Shown here: positions 25,930 through 34,540 of the stretch, piece after piece | How the letters are laid out: each line of letters starts with the position of its first letter | How positions within the stretch are numbered: position 1 is the stretch's first letter | NCBI GenBank assembly: GCA_027483895.1 | Contig: JAIXTP010000020.1 | Coordinates: 91,359 to 132,154 of the forward strand | Direction: 5' to 3' | Length of the DNA stretch: 40,796 nucleotides | Source of the DNA: Hyphomicrobiales bacterium | GTDB taxonomy: Bacteria; Pseudomonadota; Alphaproteobacteria; Rhizobiales; Beijerinckiaceae | Translations under genes and position numbers: made by a program | Notes under the pieces: model-generated | What the model saw: only the letters and a program-made list of their open reading frames with translations | What the model was told of the DNA's origin: nothing | Database searches by the model: none

Positions 25930-26648
25930 GAGGTCACCCGGGTCGCAAGCGCGGACAATCTGCCGCGACGGTACACGCGTTGGCCGGCATGGACGCCGCC
26001 GCGCCAGTTGCGCATGTCGGTCACGTAATGGCGGGAAAAGCCTTCGGGGCGGCCGGGGCCGTCCCGCAGCACGACGACGGGGTCGTCCTCGCCGCGCTCC
26101 GGCAAGGGCGCGACGGAGAGGGCGGCTACCGTATCCTCCGCCTCGACGAAGCCCCCGAAGAGGGGGGCCGAGGGGAGGCAGGGCTTGCGCCCCAGAAAGA
26201 GGGGACGGGCGGGCCGTTCGAGGGCTTCGGCGAGATCGTCGAGCGTCGGTGCCGTCTCCGGTTCCGACAGGGCGAGTGCGACCGTGACGAAGACGTCCGC
26301 GTAATGGTCGCGCTCGCGGATGTGAGGGGATTTGTACGTGTCCGCGCCGCCCGACCGCTCTTCGGGAATGCCCCGGGTGGTCCAGCCCCTGTCGGCCCCG
26401 TCGAGCTGTACGGTCTGGAAATCGCGCAGTATTTCGCCGGGCCGGTCGAGCCGCACGGCGAAGTCGAGCCGGGTCTGCAACGCGTCGTGCGCCTCGCGGT
26501 CCGCCCGGTCGTAGCCCAGCGCATTGGCGAGAAGGCCGGTGAGCAGGGAGGCGCCCGGCCAGTCGCGCACGGGGCCGCGTGCGTCGACCATCTCCGCCCC
26601 GAAGGCCGCCAGCGGCCCTTCCAGATGAAGGATGAGGATGCGGGGCAT
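25926..26648 (-). CDS. cas5e: Cascade subunit Cas5e (CasD)
   Basis: Caps the 5' handle of crRNA in Cascade. 240 residues, starting MPRILILHLEGPLAAFGAEM, then ARGPVRDWPGASLLTGLLAN and RDFQTVQLDGADRGWTTRGI, DTYKSPHIRERDHYADVFVT and LGRKPCLPSAPLFGGFVEAE, all typical of Cas5e. Start ATG 26648 lies one base after the Cas7e stop (TGACATG); the longer frame to 26903 is inside cas7. The end overlaps cas6e by 4 bp. Confidence 0.96.
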   Translation of the reverse strand: MPRILILHLEGPLAAFGAEMVDARGPVRDWPGASLLTGLLANALGYDRADREAHDALQTRLDFAVRLDRPGEILRDFQTVQLDGADRGWTTRGIPEERSGGADTYKSPHIRERDHYADVFVTVALALSEPETAPTLDDLAEALERPARPLFLGRKPCLPSAPLFGGFVEAEDTVAALSVAPLPERGEDDPVVVLRDGPGRPEGFSRHYVTDMRNWRGGVHAGQRVYRRGRLSALATRVTS

Positions 26649-26649
26649 G

Positions 26650-27777
26650 TCAGGCTCCCGTTCCTGCCGCGACGCGCGCGGCCAGCGACGCTGCGAGTTG
26701 CGGCAACGGCAGGCCCGCGGTCGCGCCCCGAATCTCGATCGGGTCGAGCGCGGCGAGGAGGCGCTCGCCTTCCGCACCGTACATGGCGTCGAGCTTGGCG
26801 ACGTGGCCCGCGAGCTTGGCCGTCGCATCCTGAACGCTCGGGCGGCAGGCGTCCCGGAAGGCGCCCGCGAGGGATCGCGGCTGGCTGCGGCCGGCCTCCA
26901 CATAGATCAGGTCGGCATAGGCGTAGGGCGCGGTCGAGCCGCGCTTCGCGCCGGGGGAGACTTTGGCGATCAGGTGGACCAGGTGTTCGACCACCTTGCC
27001 CGCGAGCGCCGCATCGCCGCCGAGATTGGCGACGAGGGCGGGGACGTCCACGACCACGTAGCCGTAGAAGAGCCCCGCCGTGATCTCGGTGTCGAAGATG
27101 CCGCCCGCGCCGGTGCCTTCTTCGAGATCGTCGACGACGGTGAAATAGTCGGTCTCGGCCTCCTCGGCGTGGACGGTGAAGGCGTGTGCGACGTGGATGG
27201 GCGCATCCGTGTTCGCGTCCGGATCGGACGTCACCATGCGACCGAAAAGGGCGGCTTCGAGACCGGCGTGGAGCGGCCCCTTGGCGACGAGCATGGCCGA
27301 GAGGTTCGCCTTCTCCTCCTTCTTGAAGAGCTTCTGCACCGCGGCCTCTGCTGCGGCTTTGTCGGACTCCGCCGCTGCGGCGCGCGCTTTTTCGGTCAGA
27401 TAGGCGATCTCGGGCTCGCCGATGAGGAGCGCCTGACGGCTGGAGCGATCCTTGGCGGCGTTCTTGCCGTAGAGCGCGATCGCGAAGGCGTCCGACACGG
27501 CGGTGCGGATTTCGGGGGTGCCGATCGCTTCCGCTTCGAGCGCCGCCAGGATCCGCTCCTCCGGGATCTTGCGCGAGCGGACGGCCATGGCCGGGCCGAT
27601 CTCGCGCAACGCCCATTCGTCCTCGACCGTGCGCCAATGGCGCTTCAGGCATTGGGACGAGATGCGGGTGCGGCTCTTCCCGCCATAGGGGAGCCGCTTG
27701 GCGAAGCCGGAGTCGTCACGATTGAGAAGGGCGGCGGGGTAGGAGACGAGGGAATGGATCTGGATGAAACGGGTCAT
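26650..27777 (-). CDS. cas7e: Cascade backbone subunit Cas7e (CasC/Cse4)
   Basis: Forms the six-subunit backbone along the crRNA. 375 residues beginning FIQIHSLVSYPAALLNRDDS, with GKSRTRISSQCLKRHWRTVE near the N-terminus (family hallmark), LEEGTGAGGIFDTEITAGLF in the middle and PYAYADLIYVEAGRSQPRS near the C-terminus. The start 27777 is 16 bp after the Cse2 stop with AGGA upstream. It is followed by cas5e after one base. Confidence 0.97.
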   Translation of the reverse strand: MTRFIQIHSLVSYPAALLNRDDSGFAKRLPYGGKSRTRISSQCLKRHWRTVEDEWALREIGPAMAVRSRKIPEERILAALEAEAIGTPEIRTAVSDAFAIALYGKNAAKDRSSRQALLIGEPEIAYLTEKARAAAAESDKAAAEAAVQKLFKKEEKANLSAMLVAKGPLHAGLEAALFGRMVTSDPDANTDAPIHVAHAFTVHAEEAETDYFTVVDDLEEGTGAGGIFDTEITAGLFYGYVVVDVPALVANLGGDAALAGKVVEHLVHLIAKVSPGAKRGSTAPYAYADLIYVEAGRSQPRSLAGAFRDACRPSVQDATAKLAGHVAKLDAMYGAEGERLLAALDPIEIRGATAGLPLPQLAASLAARVAAGTGA

Positions 27778-27793
27778 GGTTCTTGTCCTGAAA

Positions 27794-28309
27794 TCACTCG
27801 GCGGAAGCGGGCTCGGAGGAGCCCGAAGAGGTTCGACGGTCGAGCGCCGTCCAGAAGTCGCGGGCGATGCGCATCCTCACGCGATCGATCCGGTCGTCGT
27901 CGCGATCGGCGAGCACCAGTTCGGAGAAATCACGCCAAGGGACGCGACCGTCCCGTGCCAAGCGGCCTGCGAGCATCTGCACCTGGCTGCGCAGGGCCTT
28001 GCCTCGGGACGACAGCAGCTTCTGGACGCGGCTTTCGGACACGGCGCAGTCCGCCATCACACGGCCGGCGCCGTCGTCGGTGAGCCTTTCGGGTCCCAAG
28101 GCGAGTATCCTGAGGATGTGGGCGTAGTCCCGCATGGCCTCGACCCCCGCTTCCGGAGCCCGACGGGCGATGATGCGATAGAAGGCGGGGCGGTCGGGCA
28201 CTTCGGGATCGAGCCGACGCAGTTCGGCGAGATCGCCGCGTCTTTCGGCTTTCTCGAGGCGCATCACGTCCTCGCGAAAGGCCGACGGCAGCCCTTCAGG
28301 CAGCGTCAT
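27794..28309 (-). CDS. cse2: Cascade small subunit Cse2 (CasB)
   Basis: Small, mostly helical Cascade subunit that stabilises the R-loop. 171 residues; the segments LEKAERRGDLAELRRLDP, RDYAHILRILALGPERLT, SESRVQKLLSSRGKALRSQV and RVPWRDFSELVLADRDDDR are typical of Cse2 (two in a dimer). The start 28309 overlaps the cse1 3' end by 14 bp (28296-28309), so translational coupling is expected. Confidence 0.95.
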   Translation of the reverse strand: MTLPEGLPSAFREDVMRLEKAERRGDLAELRRLDPEVPDRPAFYRIIARRAPEAGVEAMRDYAHILRILALGPERLTDDGAGRVMADCAVSESRVQKLLSSRGKALRSQVQMLAGRLARDGRVPWRDFSELVLADRDDDRIDRVRMRIARDFWTALDRRTSSGSSEPASAE

Positions 28310-29849
28310 TCTTCGTCTCCTTCGGGTAGAGATGCTTGAAATGCTTCATGAACACGCCGTTGAAGGCGCGTCGGGCGCGGACCTGCGCCCGCAGCTTGCG
28401 GACGCTCGACATCGATGACCCGGTCTCCGCGGCTTCGAGCAGGCGCGAAGCGCGGCTACGGATCTCGTCGAGCCAATCCTTGATCCGTTCGTGACGGCGC
28501 TCTTCCACGGTGTCGGCGATCGCGAAGAGGTGCTCGAAAAAGTCGCGGTCGATTTCGCTTTCGAACCGGTCGAGGACGGGCGAGGCACGCTTGTCGGAGT
28601 TCGGGTCCTTCGGCTTCAGGACCTCGGGGCCGTTCTGGTACAAGACGAGAAGCGCCGTCCGGAGCGCGGACCGGACGTGGCCGGCGTCGATTATGCGTTC
28701 GGCGGCGAGCCTCGCGAGGAGATCGTCCCGGCCTTCGGCCATCTTCCTGACGACGGAGGAGGGCGCATGGATCCGCCGCTCGTGGAAGCCCTCCGTCTTC
28801 CCTTGGCCGCGCACGAGGGCGCGGGCGACGAATTCGGCGCCGCCGGCGAGACCCTCCTCATTTCCGCCGATCCGCTGGAGCGGGGCCGGCTTGAAATTTC
28901 GGCCGACGAGGATGTCCGCGAACCGCTTGTAGTGGAAACCGCGCCCGTCGACGGTGAGCGCCTTCGGGGCGCTGCCGATATCCACCGGAGTCCAAGGGTC
29001 GCCGGTCAGTCCGCCGCCGTTCTTGTCCGTCGCGATGCGCGCGACCTTGCTGCCCGCGAGCGCGGCGGAGAGTTGACCGTCGTCATCGCTTCGGAGCCGG
29101 ACCCTCCGGCAGATCTCGATGTAGAAGGGATCGAGAGCGGACGGGGCGAGCGCCGTCGTCCCGTCCCAGGGCTCGAGCCAGACGAGCACGAGAAAGCCGG
29201 CGAAGGCGGGGTAGGCATCGACGATGTCGTCGCGCACGCGCAGCAAGCCGACGATGTCGCGGCGGATATGTGCGCCGGTTCCCCCCGGCGGCGAGATCGA
29301 CAGACCGGGCCGGTTCGAGAACCCGCCGTTCATGCGCGAGATGCCGTAATTTCCTGACCCGAGAAAGCCCTCGGTGGTCTGCAGCGTCACCAGCGCGAAA
29401 AGCCATTCTTCCGGATCGGCGAAGACGAGGCGAGATTGCTTGACGTCGTGGTTCTTGGAGGTGACGAGCACGTCCAGTTCGTCGGGCGTGGCGGCGGTCT
29501 TGAAACCGGTGCCGAGGGACGCGACGGGCTGCAGAAGAGCGGGCCGGTCGTCGGGCGCGACGAGGCTCCAGGGGGAATCGTCCGGGTGGTCCGGCGTGAG
29601 CCGCCTGAGCGCCTCGCGCCATGTCTCGGGGTCATCGGGCGGTTCTTCGAGCTCTGCCGCCAGCATCGCGTTCACCGCGAGGAGAACCACGAAGGAGTGC
29701 CATGCGTGGCGCTGATGCGGGCGCAGGCCGGGGAACGACACGAGATCGTCCGCGGCGGCCTTCGCAAGGAGTTCGGGCAGCGTGACGCGGATGACCGTGC
29801 CCGAGGCCGTTTCGATGCGGATCAACGGCTCGATCAATATATTGAACAT
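28296..29849 (-). CDS. cse1: Cascade large subunit Cse1 / Cas8e (CasA)
   Basis: Recognises PAM and recruits Cas3. 517 residues starting MFNILIEPLIRIETASGTVI, then FPGLRPHQRHAWHSFVVLLA, FFEHLFAIADTVEERRHERI and a C-terminal helical bundle (LRAQVRARRAFNGVFMKHFK). The start ATG 29849 has GGAGAG about 5 nt upstream and matches the family N-terminus; the frame upstream to 30068 lies in the cas3-cse1 gap and is not coding. The gap (29850-30170) is the likely regulatory region of the operon. Confidence 0.96.
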   Translation of the reverse strand: MFNILIEPLIRIETASGTVIRVTLPELLAKAAADDLVSFPGLRPHQRHAWHSFVVLLAVNAMLAAELEEPPDDPETWREALRRLTPDHPDDSPWSLVAPDDRPALLQPVASLGTGFKTAATPDELDVLVTSKNHDVKQSRLVFADPEEWLFALVTLQTTEGFLGSGNYGISRMNGGFSNRPGLSISPPGGTGAHIRRDIVGLLRVRDDIVDAYPAFAGFLVLVWLEPWDGTTALAPSALDPFYIEICRRVRLRSDDDGQLSAALAGSKVARIATDKNGGGLTGDPWTPVDIGSAPKALTVDGRGFHYKRFADILVGRNFKPAPLQRIGGNEEGLAGGAEFVARALVRGQGKTEGFHERRIHAPSSVVRKMAEGRDDLLARLAAERIIDAGHVRSALRTALLVLYQNGPEVLKPKDPNSDKRASPVLDRFESEIDRDFFEHLFAIADTVEERRHERIKDWLDEIRSRASRLLEAAETGSSMSSVRKLRAQVRARRAFNGVFMKHFKHLYPKETKNDAA

Positions 29850-30170
29850 CGCGCTCTCCGTGTGCTTGCCCGATCCGGACGCCGGGCATGACGGGACGGT
29901 CTTCACCGCGCGGGCGGTGGACGGCGGCTCACGAGAGCCTCGATCAAACACAGTCAGGGAACATCCCCGGTATCCCGGGGTAATCAGCACGCGGCACGCG
30001 ACGGATGTGCGGCGAATGGGGCTGCATACCCGATCGCCCGTACGCCCTACGCCGATAGTCAAGATCAAGCCGGGCTTAAACGCAACAGTGAACTGTCGGG
30101 TTGATCAATAAAACAAAGTTAGTTTCGATGTTCTCCACAGACACGACGATCGATCTTCGTCGAATCTACT
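29850..30170 (-). promoter_or_regulatory. Cas3-cse1 intergenic region
   Basis: 321 bp, more AT-rich near cas3 (the minus strand reads TTTGTTTTATTGATCAA around 30117-30101). It contains the inverted repeat ACAGT-TC-ACTGT (+ strand ACAGTGAACTGT, 30085-30096), the repeat-like hairpin 29957-29985 and the cse1 Shine-Dalgarno. Promoter elements cannot be picked with confidence. In E. coli I-E the cse1 promoter and its H-NS/LeuO control lie in the same gap. Confidence 0.5.
29957..29985 (-). repeat. Solitary CRISPR-repeat-like stem-loop between cas3 and cse1
   Basis: A 29-bp segment aligns with the array repeat in register: GGG, then CATCCCCG (29962-29969) and CGGGG (29976-29980) are the same, 18 of 29 positions overall. 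The stem is CCCCGG/CCGGGG with loop TATC, where the array repeat has CCCCGC/GCGGGG with loop GTGG; the sixth base pair is changed on both sides. On the minus strand the stem is followed by ATGTTCCC, against ATGGACCC for the crRNA handle. No second copy or spacer array is near. Cas6e or Cascade binding is inferred, not shown. Confidence 0.55.
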
Positions 30171-32726
30171 CTAGATAGTAAGTATTATACGTTGCAACCC
30201 AAACCGGGAATAATCGAAGCGGTTGCGTCCCAGCGAGAATGAGAACCCGTTCTCGGAGACGGCGATGTCCGATGCCGGCGGGTCGGGATCGTCGAAAACG
30301 CCTCCGAGCTGGTGATGCGGGATCGCGCAGGCGTCGATGCGAGCCGATCCGGGGAACGGGCTTTTCAGGGGCGGATGAAAGGCGACGCGGCGGTCGCCTG
30401 CGCCGAGGCGGGTGCCGAGCCGGAGCTCGCGCTCGGGCCGGAACTCGCAGGCCGGGGCGTTCCATGTGATCACCGCGGCGTCGGCGGCTCCGTTCTTCGC
30501 AAGGGCGCCGCCCTCTTCGTTCGCGCGCATATTCGCCCAGCGCGGGTCCATCGCGCTCAGTCGTCCCTCCAGGGCGCCGAGCGCCTCGGGATGGGTGGCG
30601 CGCTCGACGAGGTCGCGGTTCATTTCGGGAATGCGCCATTCGACTCCGTCCCCGATCAGTTCCCGCGTCGCGGCGAGCCCGAGCCGCCCCTCGTAGACGG
30701 TTCCCCACCCGTGCGGCGCATGGGCCGCGGGCAGGACGGCTTCGAGGTCCGGCACGGTGAGGACGAGACATTGCGGCTCGTCGAAGCCTTTCGGGCGTGC
30801 ACGGTCGTGGCGGTGCAGTCGGCCGATCCGCTGGAGCAGGACGTCGATCGGAGCGAGATCCGTGATCATGAAATCGGCGTCGATGTCGAGGCTCTGTTCC
30901 AGTGTCTGGGTGCCGATGACGACGACGGGACCATCCGGCGATTTTTTCCCGAGCCGTCGTTCGACTTCGTGGTCCAGCCTGATCCTGTCGCTTTTCGCGA
31001 AACGGCCGTGGTGCAGCGTGTTTACGCCGTCGAGCGAGAAGCCGAGGTCTGGTGCGTCGGCTTCCAATGCGCGTGCGGCGGCGACGGCGGCCGAGACCGT
31101 GTTGCGGATCACGAGCACGCGGGCGCCCATGCGAGCGGCCTCTGCCGCCCTCCGAGCGATCGTCGTCGGGTCATTCGCCAGCGGCTCGGCACGAAGCCGC
31201 ACGGCCTTTTCTCGGGAGCGTCCTTTTCGAAGGATCGTCACGGCCTTCGATCCGTCGAGATAGGATATCGCCGGATAGGGCGTATCGACGGCGGCCTTCA
31301 AGTTCGGAAGGCCGCGGGGGGCCGCCCGCCCCGTCAGCAGGCGCGTGCGGGCCGGCGCACCGAGTGTGGCGGACAGGAGAATCGCTTCTCCGCCGGCGCG
31401 GCGATGCTGATCCAGAAGGCGACGTAGAAGCGCTTCCATATAAAAATCCGAGGAATGAACTTCATCGACGACAAGAAGCGACTTCGAGAGGCAGAAGCTC
31501 CGCATCTGCGCATGGGGGAGGCGGACGGCTCCCAGAAGCGCCTGATCGATCGTTCCCACGGCGATCGTCGACGCGAGGAAGCGCTTGGGCCGTTCCGCGG
31601 CCCAGCGGCTTCGCTTGAGGAGCTCGTCCGGGTCGTCGCTCCATTGGACGTCGAAACCGGGAAGCGCCGTCGGGGCGGCTTCGTCGGACAGGACGTCGCC
31701 CGGGAGCGCACGCACGACTTCGGGTGCGGCATTGCCGAACATTCGGGCGGCTACGTCGCGCAGCCGTGCATGCATCTGCGTAGCGGCGACACGGGTCGGG
31801 AGAGCGAAATAGAGCCCGTCGACCTTGCCCTCGGTGAACAGCCGAACGAAGCGCCAGAGCGCGGCTTCGGTCTTGCCGGAACCCGTTTCTGATTCGAGGA
31901 CGACGACGGGACCCGGAGCTGTGGCTGCGGCGAGCTGGATCTGGGTCGGCCGATGATCGCTGATCAGGCCGAAGTCCGTGGATTTCGGAAGGACTGCGCG
32001 GAGCGCATCCACCCCGAAACCTATCCGTTCGAGGAGTTCGGTCGCACGCCGGCGTGCGAAAGGAACGCGAGGGCCGTCGGTTTCCTTCGAAAAGGGGAAG
32101 GCGTCGGCCGCACTGTCCGAGCCGACCCAGTCCGCCAATTGCAGGAGGCCGAGAAATGCATGCCAGAACGGGGAAGAGGCTCCCGGCAGAACAGGGCCGC
32201 CGGAGACGAAAGCTTCGGGCCAGTGAGTGCGTGCCGCCGCGACGAGCCCCTCCACGTCGGCGAGCGGATCACGGCCGTCTCGAGGTTCCCACGCGTACAC
32301 GTAGCCCTGCTTGCCCTCCGGTGCGGCACCGTGATGGGCCAGGCAGAGTGCGAGAAGAACGCTTCGGTGATCGTCCGACCAGTCGTCCAGCGCCGTCAGT
32401 CCGGCCTTTCGGGCGAAATGATCGACAGCCAGGAGGTCGCCCGTCTCGGCGATGTGTCCGCCTTTCCGCCTCCGGAAGGCGTGGTTCGCCTTTCCGAAGT
32501 CGTGGAGGAACGCCAGCACGATGAGCCGCGCGATCCAGAGTTCCGGGAGATCGGACACGCCGGCCAGAGCGGCCAGTCGACTACGGACAAGAGGTCGGGC
32601 GAGAAGAGCTTCCACGCAGGCCGCGACGTCGCAACAGTGATCGTGCAGGGGATGCCATTCGAGCGGCTCGCCGTCGCGGGGTGAAAGTTTCGCCCATAGA
32701 TGCAGGCTGACATCAGTGACGATCAT
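30171..32726 (-). CDS. cas3: CRISPR-associated helicase-nuclease Cas3, type I-E
   Basis: Degrades target DNA after recruitment by Cascade. 851 residues. HD nuclease: HPLHDH (25-30), FLHDFGKANHAF with H75-D76 and K79, LAHHG near 130, and LADWVGSDS (197-205). Helicase: Walker A ETGSGKTEA (280-288), DEVH box (421-424), SAT motif in LLSATLGAPA, and motif VI QRIGRLHRHD. Start 32726 (MIVTDVSLHLWAKLSPRDGE) is chosen by family N-terminus; the frame open upstream to 32987 crosses the repeated att-like sequence and is not supported. No good Shine-Dalgarno is seen. First gene of the operon. Confidence 0.96.
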   Translation of the reverse strand: MIVTDVSLHLWAKLSPRDGEPLEWHPLHDHCCDVAACVEALLARPLVRSRLAALAGVSDLPELWIARLIVLAFLHDFGKANHAFRRRKGGHIAETGDLLAVDHFARKAGLTALDDWSDDHRSVLLALCLAHHGAAPEGKQGYVYAWEPRDGRDPLADVEGLVAAARTHWPEAFVSGGPVLPGASSPFWHAFLGLLQLADWVGSDSAADAFPFSKETDGPRVPFARRRATELLERIGFGVDALRAVLPKSTDFGLISDHRPTQIQLAAATAPGPVVVLESETGSGKTEAALWRFVRLFTEGKVDGLYFALPTRVAATQMHARLRDVAARMFGNAAPEVVRALPGDVLSDEAAPTALPGFDVQWSDDPDELLKRSRWAAERPKRFLASTIAVGTIDQALLGAVRLPHAQMRSFCLSKSLLVVDEVHSSDFYMEALLRRLLDQHRRAGGEAILLSATLGAPARTRLLTGRAAPRGLPNLKAAVDTPYPAISYLDGSKAVTILRKGRSREKAVRLRAEPLANDPTTIARRAAEAARMGARVLVIRNTVSAAVAAARALEADAPDLGFSLDGVNTLHHGRFAKSDRIRLDHEVERRLGKKSPDGPVVVIGTQTLEQSLDIDADFMITDLAPIDVLLQRIGRLHRHDRARPKGFDEPQCLVLTVPDLEAVLPAAHAPHGWGTVYEGRLGLAATRELIGDGVEWRIPEMNRDLVERATHPEALGALEGRLSAMDPRWANMRANEEGGALAKNGAADAAVITWNAPACEFRPERELRLGTRLGAGDRRVAFHPPLKSPFPGSARIDACAIPHHQLGGVFDDPDPPASDIAVSENGFSFSLGRNRFDYSRFGLQRIILTI

Positions 32727-32766
32727 GGAAATGCTTTTCGACCAAAACCGTTTGAAAATGCATCCG

Positions 32767-32796
32767 AGTGTAGGCTTCGCGCTCTCATCGGTGCAA
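32767..32796 (-). promoter_or_regulatory. Candidate cas3 promoter
   Basis: On the minus strand TTGCAC (32796-32791) and TACACT (32772-32767) lie 18 bp apart, about 40 bp before the cas3 start. The elements are moderate matches only. The element is inside the repeat-bounded module. Confidence 0.3.
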
Positions 32797-32868
32797 CGTG
32801 GTCGCCGGACGGAGACCTTCCCCCCAGACAGCACGGCTTTGGTCGAACTCGTGATTTCGGACGGGGTC

Positions 32869-32885
32869 CGCCCACCATCAAAAGC
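32869..32885 (+). other. Candidate attachment site (right), copy of the tRNA-Lys 3' end
   Basis: CGCCCACCATCAAAAGC, identical over 17 bases to 21137-21153 and in the same orientation. The next base on each side differs. Chance identity of this length within 40 kb is very unlikely. No intact tRNA is at this site. Confidence 0.65.
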
Positions 32886-32986
32886 CTCGGAACGGCCGAG
32901 CCGGTCGTTCCTCTTCTCCTGTTCCCTTCCGCAAAGACTTCGGAGTCGGACCTCGCCCCGACCTCGTACGCGGGGCATGTCGATCA

Positions 32987-33118
32987 CCGAAGAATTATGC
33001 GGCGCCGTCGCCTCCTCCGCCGCAGGTGCATCAATACGAGTGGGAAGTCCGGGCGCTGGATGCGGGCGGAAAAGTGCTTTCGCTCACGAAGGCGTCGCGC
33101 AAATTCCCGAAAAAGTGA
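32987..33118 (+). pseudogene. Remnant of a YbhB/PEBP-like gene (C-terminal part only)
   Basis: One frame reads PKNYAAPSPPPPQVHQYEWE then VRALDAGGKVLSLTKASRKF to a TGA at 33116-33118. The pattern, proline-rich loop followed by a His, a Tyr/Trp, then ALDAxGK, resembles the C-terminus of Raf-kinase-inhibitor-like (PEBP/YbhB) proteins. The frame upstream loses resemblance and no start with a family N-terminus exists, so the gene is truncated. Family assignment is by memory of pattern and moderate. Confidence 0.4.
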
Positions 33119-33145
33119 TCTGGAGCCGGGCGCAGCGAAGCGGCA

Positions 33146-34405
33146 TTACCGGCAACGGCTCGTCGGCGAGAGCGTCACGGTCGGACGAGAGCCGTCGCTC
33201 ATCGTGAAGGAATAGATCTCCGCACCCGTCGCATCGATCAGCGTGGTCCTGTCGCCCAGCGCCGTCCAGATCGTCTTATCCGCGGGGAGGAAATTCCGGC
33301 TGTTCGGTCCGAGCTGAAACACCTCGTCGTATTTCGGCTCGATGACGACGGTGCCGTTCCGATCGACGAAGCCCCAGCGCTTGTCGCGCAGGATTGCGGC
33401 CAGACCGCCGGAAAAGCGCAGTGCCGCTTCTGCCGCGACTTCGAATTTCACACGACCGGTCTTGTCGATGAAGCCCATCGTCCGGTTGCCGAGAACCACG
33501 GGCGCCAGGCCCTCGTTGAAACTGTCGGCGCCCAAATAGAATCGGCTCGAAAGCGCGACCTCGCCTCGGGCGTCGATGAAATTGTGCACGGGAATCACGC
33601 TTCGCCTTTCATCATCGATGATGACGGGCGCCAGGCCCTCGCTGAAATAGCCGGAGCTGGTGAAGCGGGACGGGAAGGCCCGTTTTCCGTCCTTGGTGAC
33701 ATAGGCCGTCTTCGGGGTGTCGCGATGGCGGGACGTGTCGTTCTTCCCCTCCAGCCTGATCGCTGCAAGTCCCTCGCTGAAACCCATGAATTCCGATGTT
33801 TCCCGGGTGCGTTCCATCTCTCCCGGAATGCTCGGATCGTCGAAGCCGTGAGTGATGAAGGAGGCGTCGGCGAGCCGGAACGCCACCTTCCCCTCCTTCG
33901 TGATCGCGAGGCAATTCGCGTTTTTCCCGTTCAGCGCCAGCAGACCGTCGCGGAAATAGAAATGCTTCGGATCGAGCATGCGTTCGGCCAGGATCTCGAT
34001 CAAGCGATCGCGCGTGATCGCGATCTCGCCGTTCTTGTCGATGAAGCCGCCTTCGGCGGGGCGATCCGGCCCGGACGATACGGCCGCCATGCCGTCGCTG
34101 AAGGAGAGGGCCCTGCGGTAGCGGGCCGGCACGGCGATGCGGCCGCGCCTGTCGACGAAGCCGTATTTGCCGTCGATCGCAACCTTCGCCAAGCCTTCCG
34201 AGAACGGATAGGCTTCGTCGAAGATGGGATCGGTGACCCAGCAGCCCTTTCGATTGATGTAACCGAACTTCTCCCGCTCCGTCCGCGGGTCCGGAACCGC
34301 AATCCACGCCTCGTCTTGGTCGGACGAAGGAGAGTTCGCGTAAGCAGGAAACGTCGCCGCCGCCGTCATGGCCAAGGACAGGCCAAGAAATCCACGTCGG
34401 TTCAT
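33146..34405 (-). CDS. Tat-exported WG-repeat protein
   Basis: 419 residues. The signal MNRRGFLGLSLAMTAAATFP with RRGFLG is a twin-arginine export motif; cleavage likely after AYA. The mature part has about seven repeats of the WG/KWG type, each with a pattern like GFVDRRGRIAVPARYRRALS, F/Y-SEGLA and G-x-IDKNGE, for example KYGFVDRRGRIAVPARY, GGFIDKNGEIAITRD and RWGFVDRNGTVVIEPKYDEV. Such repeats form a beta-propeller-like structure. Function unknown; an exported surface or periplasmic protein. It converges on the PEBP remnant and lies just outside the repeat-bounded module. Confidence 0.88.
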   Translation of the reverse strand: MNRRGFLGLSLAMTAAATFPAYANSPSSDQDEAWIAVPDPRTEREKFGYINRKGCWVTDPIFDEAYPFSEGLAKVAIDGKYGFVDRRGRIAVPARYRRALSFSDGMAAVSSGPDRPAEGGFIDKNGEIAITRDRLIEILAERMLDPKHFYFRDGLLALNGKNANCLAITKEGKVAFRLADASFITHGFDDPSIPGEMERTRETSEFMGFSEGLAAIRLEGKNDTSRHRDTPKTAYVTKDGKRAFPSRFTSSGYFSEGLAPVIIDDERRSVIPVHNFIDARGEVALSSRFYLGADSFNEGLAPVVLGNRTMGFIDKTGRVKFEVAAEAALRFSGGLAAILRDKRWGFVDRNGTVVIEPKYDEVFQLGPNSRNFLPADKTIWTALGDRTTLIDATGAEIYSFTMSDGSRPTVTLSPTSRCR

Positions 34406-34540
34406 CGGATGCCCCCCGGTATGCGTGAGGAATATCGTCGGGCATACCGTTCAGAAATCAAGACTTCGACAGGCTCGGCGGGCGAACGGACCGGAGACTG
34501 GCGCAGCCGATCTACGCTCCTTTCGCCTCCGAGCGGGCGC

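Larger units (their letters stand above)
32727..33145. other. Region between cas3 and the WG-repeat gene: module border
   Basis: 419 bp. It contains a candidate cas3 promoter, the second copy of the tRNA-Lys 3' end (32869-32885) and, beyond it, a remnant of a PEBP-like gene (32987-33118). The part from 32886 to about 32986 has no recognised feature. No integrase or transposase is present. Confidence 0.7.

Noticed and set aside
29944..30027. 27-residue minus-strand ORF MQPHSPHIRRV across the repeat-like hairpin, considered as a toxin partner
   Set aside because: No ribosome binding site and composition is non-coding; overlaps the hairpin.
30058..30066. Possible seed target TGACTATC (minus strand 30065-30058) for the solitary repeat-like element, whose following bases are TGACTGTG
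   Set aside because: Only the first five bases and one more agree, and the adjacent bases are not a plausible PAM.
32727..32987. N-terminal extension of cas3 to 32987
   Set aside because: It crosses the copy of the tRNA end and shows no Cas3 similarity; ATG 32726 begins the family N-terminus.
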